A DNA stretch of 64,000 nucleotides from Glutamicibacter sp. PS (lineage in GTDB: Bacteria > Actinomycetota > Actinomycetes > Actinomycetales > Micrococcaceae). Both the position numbers and the translations under genes were made by a program. Of the stretch, positions 17,043 through 28,453 are shown piece after piece; within the stretch, counting starts at the first letter, position 1, and every line of letters begins with the position of its first letter. Location of the stretch: contig JANCMB010000001.1 in NCBI GenBank assembly GCA_031317595.1, forward strand, positions 372,001 to 436,000, read 5' to 3'. The notes below the pieces were generated by a model. The model had not been told where the DNA came from and searched no databases. It was given only the letters and a program-made list of their open reading frames with translations.

Positions 17043-17413
17043 GTTTCCAGCCTATCGGAGTCACGGGGCCGAGAGCGCCGCGAAATATTACGCGATTGTG
17101 TCGCTGCCGATTTATGGTGTTCCATGGCCCAAAAGCATCAGCGAATCCACGCGGCTACTTCTGAAACGCTTCTTGAATAGGTGAAATATGTGAAAAGTCA
17201 GAGTAAGCATCGCTAATGCTCCACTTGGGCAAGCATTAGTAAATGCGTCACAACTCATGATCGATGTATCGGACTGAACGGAGCGGCCAGTCCCTGGCTG
17301 TATCGTGCGCCGTCGCTCCGAATCACACTTCGCCCGCCGTGCCGCCGTCGGGCCATAGGGCCCGTTGCGCCTTGCTGTCACCCCTGTGATTCAAGTCGCA
17401 GGAGCCCCTCGCT
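17043..17413. other. 371-base divergent intergenic region
   Basis: This region lies between the start of the methyltransferase (minus) and that of the permease (plus) and should hold both promoters. I see no gene, RNA or strong hairpin. AGGAG at 17400-17404 is the permease ribosome binding site. Confidence 0.6.
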
Positions 17414-18985
17414 TTGGTGTTCCATATCACCGTGAGCAAAGTAATTCTGGATCAGGACCACGCGTCGGCCGAGCAATCGCCGGACGCGAACCCGAGCGCA
17501 ACGACGCGCCCACGGCCGGCAGGGGCCACCGAACTCAAGCGAGGGCTCAGCAGCCGTCACCTGCAAATGATCGCCATTGGCGGTTCCATCGGCACCGGCC
17601 TCTTTGTGGCCTCGGGTGGCAGCATTGCCGCCGCCGGTCCCGGCGGTGCACTGGTTGCCTTCGCCGCGGTCGGCCTCATGGTCTTCCTGCTGATGCAGTC
17701 GCTGGGGGAGATGACCGCCAAGATTCCGGTGGCCGGCTCCTTCCAAACCTTCGCCACCCGCTTCGTCTCGCCCTCCTTCGGGTTCGCGATCGGATGGAAC
17801 TACTGGTTTAACTGGGCAATCACCGTGGCGGCCGAACTGGTGGCCGCAGGCATCGTGATGGACTTCTGGCTGCCGCAGGTTCCTGGATGGGTCTGGGCCG
17901 GTGTCTTCCTCGCCCTGCTGACCGGGCTGAACGCCCTCTCGGCCAAGGCCTTCGGCGAAGGTGAATTCTGGCTCGCCATGATCAAGGTCGTCACCGTGGT
18001 GGTCTTCCTCGTGGCCGGCACGCTGATGATCTTCGGCATCATCGGCGGGCACAGCGACCCGCTGGGCAACTGGCGCGACGCCAAAGATGTCTTCCACGGT
18101 GGCTGGCTCTCGATCATCTCCGTGTTCATGATCGCCGGCTTCTCCTTCCAGGGCACCGAACTGGTTGGCGTGGCCGCCGGCGAGGCGAAGAACCCACGCC
18201 GTGAAGTACCCAAGGCCATCCGCAAGGTGTTCTGGCGCATCATGATCTTCTACATCGGCGCCATCTTCGTCATCGGCTGCTTGGTACCGCTCACCGACCC
18301 GAGCCTGCTGGCCAGTGGCGAAACCGACGTCGCTTCCTCGCCATTCACCCTGGTCTTCGAGAACGCCGGCATCGCCTTCGCGGCCGCCTTGATGAACGCC
18401 GTGATCCTCACCGCGATCCTCTCGGCCGGTAACTCCGGGCTCTACGCCTCCACCCGCATGCTCTACTCGATGGCGCTGGATGGCAAGGCCCCGAAGGTCT
18501 TTGGCAAGCTCAACGGTCGCGGCGTGCCGATGACCGCGCTGATGGCGACCGCAGCCGTGGGACTCTTCGGCTTCCTCACCGCACTGGTCGGTCAGGGTGC
18601 CGCCTACGCCTGGCTACTGAATGTCTCGGGTCTCTGTGGCTTCATCGTCTGGGTCGGTATCGCGATCTCGCACTATCGCTTCCGTCGCGGCTATATTGCC
18701 CAGGGCGGCGATGTGCGCGACCTGCCCTACAAGGCGTCGTTCTTCCCGCTCGGCCCACTGGTGGCCTTCGCGATGCTGCTGATCGTCATCGCCGGTCAGA
18801 ACTACGAGGCCGTACTGGCCGGCCGCGGCCTCGAGGTGCTCTCCGCCTACATCGGCCTGCCGGTCTTCCTGGCTCTGTGGATCGGCCACCGCCTGGTGAC
18901 CAAGTCCAAGATGGTTACGCTCTCCGCGATGGACCTGAGCTCCCCGGCGGATATCGACGAACCGGCGGATTCCGCACGTCGCTAG
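17414..18985 (+). CDS. Amino acid permease, APC superfamily (LysP/AroP-like)
   Basis: This is a proton-coupled amino-acid importer with about 12 membrane helices. TM1 begins at HLQMIAIGGSIGTGLFVASG, the family's substrate-binding GxxxGTGxF signature. SFQGTELVGVAAGEAKNPRR is the conserved TM6-loop segment seen in lysine and aromatic amino-acid permeases. The length of 523 residues is normal. TTG 17414 or the adjacent GTG 17417 lies 9-12 bases after AGGAG, while GTG 17432 is further off. The exact substrate cannot be told from sequence alone, and lysine is the best guess. Confidence 0.88.
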   Translation: MVFHITVSKVILDQDHASAEQSPDANPSATTRPRPAGATELKRGLSSRHLQMIAIGGSIGTGLFVASGGSIAAAGPGGALVAFAAVGLMVFLLMQSLGEMTAKIPVAGSFQTFATRFVSPSFGFAIGWNYWFNWAITVAAELVAAGIVMDFWLPQVPGWVWAGVFLALLTGLNALSAKAFGEGEFWLAMIKVVTVVVFLVAGTLMIFGIIGGHSDPLGNWRDAKDVFHGGWLSIISVFMIAGFSFQGTELVGVAAGEAKNPRREVPKAIRKVFWRIMIFYIGAIFVIGCLVPLTDPSLLASGETDVASSPFTLVFENAGIAFAAALMNAVILTAILSAGNSGLYASTRMLYSMALDGKAPKVFGKLNGRGVPMTALMATAAVGLFGFLTALVGQGAAYAWLLNVSGLCGFIVWVGIAISHYRFRRGYIAQGGDVRDLPYKASFFPLGPLVAFAMLLIVIAGQNYEAVLAGRGLEVLSAYIGLPVFLALWIGHRLVTKSKMVTLSAMDLSSPADIDEPADSARR

Positions 18986-18997
18986 CGCCTCCACTCG

Positions 18998-19021
18998 GCC
19001 GCGGCCTTCGGTAGCCGCGGC
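18998..19021. terminator. Possible GC-rich terminator hairpin after the permease
   Basis: GCCGCGGC at 18998-19005 pairs with GCCGCGGC at 19014-19021 around an eight-base loop. There is no T-run, so it may be a weak or Rho-assisted stop before the groES promoter. Confidence 0.4.
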
Positions 19022-19040
19022 GCTCGCCGGACACGACACG

Positions 19041-19085
19041 GGCCGAGCATTAGCACTCACCTTGACCGAGTGCTAATGCTCGGCC
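19041..19085. promoter_or_regulatory. CIRCE element (HrcA operator), extended
   Basis: The core TTAGCACTC-N9-GAGTGCTAA is at 19050-19076 and is a perfect match to the CIRCE consensus. The inverted repeat continues outward, giving 18-base perfect arms (19041-19058 and 19068-19085) around the nine-base spacer. HrcA binding here would repress groES, and perhaps groEL, until heat shock. The core is immediately upstream of and overlaps the promoter. Confidence 0.95.
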
Positions 19086-19091
19086 TAAAGT
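19062..19091 (+). promoter_or_regulatory. groES promoter inside the CIRCE element
   Basis: A -35 TTGACC (19062-19067) and a -10 TAAAGT (19086-19091) are separated by 18 bases. The -35 lies in the CIRCE spacer and the right CIRCE arm fills the promoter spacer, so bound HrcA would block polymerase. The leader to groES is about 130 bases. Confidence 0.75.
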
Positions 19092-19229
19092 CATCCATAG
19101 GTGCCGCGCATGCAAATGCGCGCACACCGCCTGACTGGATACCGCCAACTGGCACCGCGACGACGGTTGGTCCAATGCCATAGGGCGCTTTCCCTACAAC
19201 CATTGGTTCATACACGAAAAGGAGAGACC

Positions 19230-19526
19230 GTGTCCGTCTCCATCAAGCCGCTCGAAGACCGCATTGTCATCAAGCAGGTCGAAGCCGTCACCACCACTGC
19301 ATCGGGCCTCGTGATCCCGGACTCCGCCAAGGAGAAGCCGCAGGAGGGCACCGTTGTGGCCGTGGGCCCGGGTCGCGTCGACGACAACGGCAACCGCGTT
19401 CCGCTGGACGTAGCCGAGGGCGACGTTGTGCTCTACTCCAAGTACGGTGGCACCGAGGTCAAGGTCGGCGCCGAGGAGTACCTGGTGCTCTCGGCTCGCG
19501 ACGTGCTGGCCGTCGTCGTTAAGTAA
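19230..19526 (+). CDS. groES: Co-chaperonin GroES
   Basis: GroES forms the heptameric lid of the GroEL folding chamber. The 98-residue sequence begins [14 protein letters not shown] and has the mobile loop [18 protein letters not shown]. The conserved [15 protein letters not shown] and the C-terminal [12 protein letters not shown] follow. The GTG start at 19230 is preceded by AAAAGGAGAGACC. It is the first gene of the CIRCE-controlled unit. A hairpin lies between it and groEL. Confidence 0.97.
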   Translation: MSVSIKPLEDRIVIKQVEAVTTTASGLVIPDSAKEKPQEGTVVAVGPGRVDDNGNRVPLDVAEGDVVLYSKYGGTEVKVGAEEYLVLSARDVLAVVVK

Positions 19527-21239
<1,713 letters not shown>

Positions 21240-21271
21240 GCGGTCGTGACCGGCCGGTCATAAATCCAATT

Positions 21272-21325
21272 AACGGCGGCAAGTCGGCGATGCACCACGT
21301 CATCGCGGGCTTGCCGCCGTTGTTT
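21272..21325. terminator. Terminator downstream of groEL
   Basis: AACGGCGGCAAG (21272-21283) pairs with CTTGCCGCCGTT (21310-21321), and an inner CGATG/CATCG pair extends the stem. It is followed by GTTTT. This is a strong intrinsic terminator for the chaperonin unit. Confidence 0.8.
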
Positions 21326-21417
21326 TCCGCCAAAGATCACGAATTGGTAAACTTGTGGGTTGGATCGCCTCATGGGGAGGCGTACCGCACACCCGCCGCC
21401 TGCCAGAAAGCCACAAC

Positions 21418-23520
21418 GTGAGAGAGCCGAGCACCTCGACGCCGACCCGGCCCGTAGCTTCCGCACACCGTAGCGATGTGCAGGGCCTGCGTGCCCTCGC
21501 CGTGCTGTTGGTCATGTGCTACCACATCTGGTTCTCCCGCGTTTCCGGCGGGGTCGACGTCTTCTTGATGCTCTCTGCCTTCTTCCTCACCGGTTCGCTG
21601 CTGCGCACCGCACAGCGTGGGCAACGGCTGAACCTGCCAGCCCACTGGGCCCGCCGCTTCGGCCGGCTGATCCCGCAGGCAGCCCTGGTGATCGCGCTGA
21701 CCGCCGCGGCCAGCTGGTGGCTGCTACCGAGCCAACGCTGGCCCGATATCATCGACCAGGGTCGCGCCAGCCTGCTCTACCGGCAAAACTGGTTCCTGGC
21801 CGACACCAGCGTGGACTACTACGCCTTCAACAACCTCTCGGCCTCCCCGCTGCAACACTTCTGGTCGCTCTCCGTCCAAGGCCAAATCTTCATTCTCTGG
21901 CCGCTGCTCATCGGCCTGGCCGTGCTGCTCTGGAAGCTCACCGCCCGCAAGATCCCGCTGTCGTTCATCGCCGGGGCAGTATTCGGGGCGGTCTTCCTCG
22001 CCTCGCTGAGTTTCTCCATCCGGCTCACCAACGCCGATCAGCAGCTGGCCTACTTCCACACCGGCACCCGGCTCTGGGAATTCGCCCTCGGCTCGCTGCT
22101 GGCCATTGCGCTCCCGCTACTCCAAAAACTTCCCGAGGTACTGCGCCGCTATGCCGGTTGGGCCGGGCTGGCCGTGCTGGTTAGCTGCGGTGCCTGGCTG
22201 GATGTGCAGGGCCGCTTCCCGGGCTACCTAGCCCTGGTGCCGACGCTGGCCGCCGCCGCGTTGATCATCGCCCCGGCCGCCGCGGAGAAACGCAACCCGG
22301 CCTACCTGCTGTCCTTTGGGCCGCTGGTCCGCCTCGGCGACCTGTCCTACGGAATGTACCTCTGGCACTGGCCGTTGTTGGTGATCACCCTCGAACTGCT
22401 CGGGGTGCCGCAGCTCGGCGCCTTCTCCGGATTGGCGATCATTCTGGCCGCCATCGGGTTGTCCTGGGTGAGCACCCGCTATGTCGAGCAGCCGGTGCGA
22501 AGCTTCAGCGAACAGGCCGGCGGGAACTTCTCTTGGCGCCCGGTGGGGCGTCAGGTCATCGCCGCCGGACTGGCCGTACTCTTGGCCGCCGTCCCGCTGG
22601 CCGCGTGGCAGCAGTCGTTGGATCACCGTGCCGCAATCGCCGCCTCGCAGTCGCCGATCACCGATAACCCCGGGGCCGCCGCCTCCGCTGATTGGCAGCC
22701 CGAACGCACCGCGTTGACGCTGCCGCTGGGCACCGAACTGGATGACCAGTGGCAGAGCCCGGGGGTGGCCTGCGAGCGCGGGCCCTCCCCGGAAGACTCG
22801 CGGCTGGCCGAATGCCGCCAGTCGCCGGATGCCACGCGCACCGCCGACGTGGTGCTCGTCGGCGATTCCCACCTACAGCATTTTTCCGTGGCGCTCACCG
22901 CGGCCATCGAGGCCGAGGGCAAGAGCTGGGTGGTACTCCACCACCCAGGCTGCCGCTTCGGTTCCCCGGAAGATGCGGCCGAATCCGAATCCTGCGCCAA
23001 CTTCCAAGTCGCCGCCTCCGAGTATCTGGCCGAGCGTAAGCCGCGGGAAGTGATCACCGTGGGCACCCGCACCGAGCCGGAACCCGACGAATTCGGGCGT
23101 ACCGCCGCCGAGCGTGAACATATCGTCAGTGGCTACCGTGAGGTGATCGAGCCACTGCTGGAATACGGGGCCACCGTGGTGGCGCTGCGCGATACCCCGC
23201 GCTACAACGTCCGGATCCCGGACTGCGTGGAAAAGAACAAAAAGGACATCGCCAGCTGCGATGCACCACGTAGCGAGAAGCTGGCCGAGCTCAACCCGCT
23301 GCACACGGTCACCTGGGATCGTGAGCTTCCCGGACGTTTGGTTCCGTTGGACTTCTCCGAGCTGCTCTGCCCGGAGGGGACCTGCAAGGCGGTGATCGGC
23401 AACGTGCTTGTGTACATCGACAATGAGCACCTTTCGCGCACCTTTATCAAGAGCGCCGCCGAGCCGATCGCCCGCGGTTACCGGCAGGCGTTGGCCAAGG
23501 CCGCGGACGCACGACGTTAG
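21418..23520 (+). CDS. Membrane acyltransferase (acyltransferase_3) with C-terminal SGNH domain
   Basis: The protein acylates cell-surface polysaccharides or similar glycans (OafA/OatA type). The first 380 or so residues form about ten membrane helices beginning DVQGLRALAVLLVMCYH, the acyltransferase_3 start with its catalytic-loop His. An extracytoplasmic SGNH domain follows, with block I DVVLVGDSHLQHF (GDSH, residues 482-485). GTG 21418 gives a start close to the family. An upstream in-frame GTG at 21355 would add 21 residues. Neither has a good binding site. It stands alone between groEL and guaB. The acceptor glycan is unknown. Confidence 0.85.
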   Translation: MREPSTSTPTRPVASAHRSDVQGLRALAVLLVMCYHIWFSRVSGGVDVFLMLSAFFLTGSLLRTAQRGQRLNLPAHWARRFGRLIPQAALVIALTAAASWWLLPSQRWPDIIDQGRASLLYRQNWFLADTSVDYYAFNNLSASPLQHFWSLSVQGQIFILWPLLIGLAVLLWKLTARKIPLSFIAGAVFGAVFLASLSFSIRLTNADQQLAYFHTGTRLWEFALGSLLAIALPLLQKLPEVLRRYAGWAGLAVLVSCGAWLDVQGRFPGYLALVPTLAAAALIIAPAAAEKRNPAYLLSFGPLVRLGDLSYGMYLWHWPLLVITLELLGVPQLGAFSGLAIILAAIGLSWVSTRYVEQPVRSFSEQAGGNFSWRPVGRQVIAAGLAVLLAAVPLAAWQQSLDHRAAIAASQSPITDNPGAAASADWQPERTALTLPLGTELDDQWQSPGVACERGPSPEDSRLAECRQSPDATRTADVVLVGDSHLQHFSVALTAAIEAEGKSWVVLHHPGCRFGSPEDAAESESCANFQVAASEYLAERKPREVITVGTRTEPEPDEFGRTAAEREHIVSGYREVIEPLLEYGATVVALRDTPRYNVRIPDCVEKNKKDIASCDAPRSEKLAELNPLHTVTWDRELPGRLVPLDFSELLCPEGTCKAVIGNVLVYIDNEHLSRTFIKSAAEPIARGYRQALAKAADARR

Positions 23521-25119
<1,599 letters not shown>

Positions 25120-25149
25120 TCCTCGGCCTCACCTCGGACGAACACCTCA

Positions 25150-25212
25150 GCAGAACTCCCCGCTTTCCCCGCCCGGTGCCCGGCACCGCGCAGGGCCGGC
25201 GGGGAGTTCTGC
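25150..25212. terminator. Terminator downstream of guaB
   Basis: A 14-bp perfect stem (25150-25163 with 25199-25212) encloses a GC-rich loop that can itself form a GGTGCC/GGCACC hairpin. GTTAACC follows. Confidence 0.7.
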
Positions 25213-25246
25213 GTTAACCACCCTCACCGCGCCTGCCACCGACGTC

Positions 25247-25255
25247 TTATCCACA
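25247..25255 (+). promoter_or_regulatory. Perfect DnaA-box sequence upstream of the DUF222 gene
   Basis: TTATCCACA matches the DnaA box consensus exactly and lies 52 bases before the DUF222-HNH start. Only one copy was noticed, so it is not an origin. It may be chance or a DnaA-linked control site. Confidence 0.4.
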
Positions 25256-25306
25256 GTTCGACTCCGGCCGCGCAGCCTCCGTGCCGCACGGGGTGATGCT
25301 GGGCCC

Positions 25307-26992
25307 ATGAATTACACGGCCCCAGCGCAGCGAGTCGACATCCTGCGCGAGCTTCTCGACCCGGTACCGGGGCAGAGCACGCCCGCGCGCGACGGGACCC
25401 AACTACGCGCGCTGGGGGAGCTGGGCATCGCCTTCCTGCACCAACTGCGCGAAGACATGGCCGCCTGCGAGGATCCGCGGCTGGCTCTCGAATTGGCCAG
25501 CATGGCCGAGTCCCTAGGGCATGAAAGCACCCGGCTACGCATCCTCGCCGCCGACCGGCTCGCGGCCAGCAACGCCCACCTGATGCAGGCCGAGGAATTC
25601 GACACCCTGCGCCAGAACCCACCGGACATCAACACCCCGGCCACATTCTGCACCGGCCGTCCGCTCTTCGGCACACCGGCCCAACTGCTGGCCAGCTGGG
25701 TGGGCATACCCCTGGCCTCCGCCCGCCGCCGGGTCGCCGACGCCGCAGACCTCATTGCCCGCCGCGATGCTACCGGCACCTCACTGCCCCCACGCTTCAC
25801 ACACTTGGCCGCGCTCTTTGCCGACCCACAGCAAAACCCCGAACCCGTACTGGAAACCAGCGCCAAAATCGCCAAGCACGAACCGCCTGATACCAGCTTC
25901 GACGGCGAAACCACGGCACCCACCCTGCGGCATCACGACGGCCGGGCCATCGAGGAACATGCCGCGCAAGTGCTCAGCACCGCCACCAGCGTCCCCGAGG
26001 CGCGCCGGCACATCAACGAGTTGGTCGCCACCGCGGCCGAGGACCCGGAGACCAGCGATCCGGTTGCACTCCGTCGCGGGCTCTTCCGGCTCCCCGAACG
26101 CAGCACCCTAACTCGCGAGTACCTGCTACGCGTCAGCACCCTCGAGGCCGAGCGGCTCGAATCCTTCCTCGCCCACGCCAATAACCCGCGGACCAAGGCC
26201 GGCCAAGCGGCCCGCCGCAACCCCAATCCCGGCGCCGAAGCGGGCACCGATCCCACGGCCGCCGACGCGGCCACGCCCGATTTCCTGCCCGAGGGAGCCG
26301 AGGCACAACGTTGGGAGGACGAACCGGCAGCCGAGGCCACCGTGGCCGAACGCGGCTTGAACGCCCTGCTCGCGTTGCTGACCTTCGACCTCCGAAGCCA
26401 ACGGGCAACCGGCGACGCGCAGACACTGACCAGTCGACAACCGACAATCACGAGCCAGACGCCCCGCCTACTGCTCCCGAGCGACTCAGGCGCCAACTAC
26501 CCGGCGATACGTCCGGAAGTCATCGTGCACCTACGCATCGAGGATTTACGCGACCTCGCCGCCGGCGATGCCCGCACCGCACACGGGGCCAAGCTGCCGC
26601 CCGGTCAACTTCGCCAACTCCTCTGCGATGCCAACTTGCTCCCAGCGATCTTCAACGGACGCGGCGAACTACTGGACTACGGGCGATCCCAACGCATCGT
26701 CCCGGACAAACTCAAACGGGCGGTGCTCGCCCGCGACCGTGGCTGCCTCGTGCCGGGCTGCACCGAACCACCCGAACGCCTGGAATTTCACCACATCGAC
26801 CCATGGCATAAGGGCGGGCGCACCTGCCTGAGCAACCTCGGGCCCGGCTGTCTGGGCCATCACCTCGACTACGACTCCGGCCGCATCAAACTGATCTTCC
26901 GCGACGGGCTGCCGTGGGTGATCCTGCCACCGCATCTGGACTCGGAACAAAAGCCGCGCCGCAACACCTACTGGGACGACCTCGCCGCCTAA
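25307..26992 (+). CDS. DUF222 / HNH endonuclease-like protein
   Basis: The 561-residue protein belongs to the actinobacterial DUF222 (13E12 repeat) family: a long helical N-terminal region and a C-terminal HNH nuclease module. The HNH part starts about residue 470 with CLVPGCTEPP, continues LEFHHIDPWHKGG, and ends CLSNLGPGCLGHHLDYD. Its cysteines are likely zinc ligands and the HH/N/H residues the catalytic set. These genes occur in many copies per genome, and their biological role and mobility are unsettled. A perfect DnaA box lies upstream. Confidence 0.85.
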   Translation: MNYTAPAQRVDILRELLDPVPGQSTPARDGTQLRALGELGIAFLHQLREDMAACEDPRLALELASMAESLGHESTRLRILAADRLAASNAHLMQAEEFDTLRQNPPDINTPATFCTGRPLFGTPAQLLASWVGIPLASARRRVADAADLIARRDATGTSLPPRFTHLAALFADPQQNPEPVLETSAKIAKHEPPDTSFDGETTAPTLRHHDGRAIEEHAAQVLSTATSVPEARRHINELVATAAEDPETSDPVALRRGLFRLPERSTLTREYLLRVSTLEAERLESFLAHANNPRTKAGQAARRNPNPGAEAGTDPTAADAATPDFLPEGAEAQRWEDEPAAEATVAERGLNALLALLTFDLRSQRATGDAQTLTSRQPTITSQTPRLLLPSDSGANYPAIRPEVIVHLRIEDLRDLAAGDARTAHGAKLPPGQLRQLLCDANLLPAIFNGRGELLDYGRSQRIVPDKLKRAVLARDRGCLVPGCTEPPERLEFHHIDPWHKGGRTCLSNLGPGCLGHHLDYDSGRIKLIFRDGLPWVILPPHLDSEQKPRRNTYWDDLAA

Positions 26993-27129
26993 CGCCCCGA
27001 TGCCGTCCCGGCCCTCATGCCACGTAGAATGGTGCCTCGGTCCGCCCACGCCCCACGGCGTTCACCACCACGCGGACCGCGCCCGTGGCGCAACCACCCG
27101 CGGGCACCGGCGTGAGGGAAGGACGGGTC

Positions 27130-28452
27130 GTGGCCCAACCGAAAAACATCAAGAAGCAGGTGCGTGCCCGCATGGAGCGCACCGGTGAAAGCTACACCAC
27201 CGCACGCAAGAATATTCTCGACGGCAAACCCGAAAGCCCGAAAGCTGTGCGCGCCGCGGCCGCCCGCACCGGCACCAAGCCCGGCACCGGCGCCAAGTCT
27301 ACGGCCAAACCCAAGCCCACCCCGCAGTCTGCGGCACCGGCCATCGAGGAAGAGGAACTTCCCGAGTATCCGGCGCCCGAACATGTGGTGCAGTACGACG
27401 CCGCTCTCTGGCAGCGTGTTTTGACCCAGGCCGGGGTCACCCACCCACTCACCGGGCAGCCGCTGAGCCAAGAACTACTCGCCGGGCTGGCCGGAGGCAT
27501 CGGTTTCACTGCCTTCACCCACCTCGACGAGGACGAGCCCAGCGCCACGCTCATGACCCGCTCGCACGGCGAACCCTTCACCGCCACCCTGTTGGCACGC
27601 TGCGGCGCCACCATCAACGAGCGCACCACCAACTCACCGGAACGCGCCGCGGACTACCTGGACGCCGGACTGGACGCCGGCCGGGCGGTCGTGGTGCGCG
27701 TCGCCGTCCACGCCCTGCCCTGGGTGGCCGACGACGGGATCGACCCGCAGGACACCATCGACGTGGCCGTGGTGGGGGAGCACGAGCAGTTTCTGCTCAT
27801 CGACGACGGCTCCGGCTCGCTGGCACCGATCACCCCCGAAGACCTAGCCACCGCTCGTGCCTCACGCAAACGCGATAAGCATTGGCAGGCCTGGGTGCCA
27901 ACCACACGCGGACCGGAACTGGAGACGCTTCGTGGCAATATTCTGCAGTCCATCGAAGCGACCACCGGCTACCTGCTGGGCCACCGCGAGTCGCGTTCTG
28001 TTCCGCCACACCTGGCGCGCCACTATGGCATCGCCGGCATGCGTTGGCTGGCGGAGAAGTTCGCCGACACCGACTCACCGCGCGGCTTCAACGCCCTGCT
28101 GACCACCGAAGAACGCATCAATACCGTCTTCGACGAGTTCTGTGCTGCCTTCACCGAGACCCGGCTGGCCGGCCCCGAAGGTCTGCGTGGTCTCTACGCG
28201 GAGTTCCTCGACGAAGCCGCCGCGCTGCCCGGTCTCGAAGACCTCGCCGAACACGCGGCCGCCTACCAGCGCCTCGGTGAGCAATGGGAAGAGCTGATCG
28301 GCCAATTCTCCGCTCAGATCGACCCGGAGTCGCGGGCCGAGGCATTCACCGCCGCCGGGCATAGCCTGCAACGTATCGCCGACGCGGAAGGGCAGGCCGC
28401 CCGCAACCTCGAGCAATGCGCCCAGGGGCTGGCCGCGAACTTGATAACCTAG
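27130..28452 (+). CDS. BtrH_N / DUF4872-like protein
   Basis: The start GTG 27130 follows AGGGAAGGA. The first 30 residues (AQPKNIKKQVRARMERTGES) form a small basic helical module seen at the N-terminus of various actinobacterial proteins. After a Pro/Ala-rich linker (about 45-80), residues 90-300 resemble the BtrH N-terminal fold (LLAGLAGGIGFTAF, RAVVVRVAVHALPW, EQFLLIDDG). The last 150 residues look like the helical DUF4872 partner. BtrH is a papain-fold acyltransferase-like enzyme in butirosin synthesis. The expected early His-Cys pair is not obvious here, so catalysis is doubtful. It ends one base before guaB3. Confidence 0.6.
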   Translation: MAQPKNIKKQVRARMERTGESYTTARKNILDGKPESPKAVRAAAARTGTKPGTGAKSTAKPKPTPQSAAPAIEEEELPEYPAPEHVVQYDAALWQRVLTQAGVTHPLTGQPLSQELLAGLAGGIGFTAFTHLDEDEPSATLMTRSHGEPFTATLLARCGATINERTTNSPERAADYLDAGLDAGRAVVVRVAVHALPWVADDGIDPQDTIDVAVVGEHEQFLLIDDGSGSLAPITPEDLATARASRKRDKHWQAWVPTTRGPELETLRGNILQSIEATTGYLLGHRESRSVPPHLARHYGIAGMRWLAEKFADTDSPRGFNALLTTEERINTVFDEFCAAFTETRLAGPEGLRGLYAEFLDEAAALPGLEDLAEHAAAYQRLGEQWEELIGQFSAQIDPESRAEAFTAAGHSLQRIADAEGQAARNLEQCAQGLAANLIT

Positions 28453-28453
28453 T

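Noticed and set aside
25247..25255. The perfect DnaA box as a sign of a replication origin
   Set aside because: Only one box was found, with no AT-rich unwinding region and no dnaA, dnaN or gyr genes nearby.
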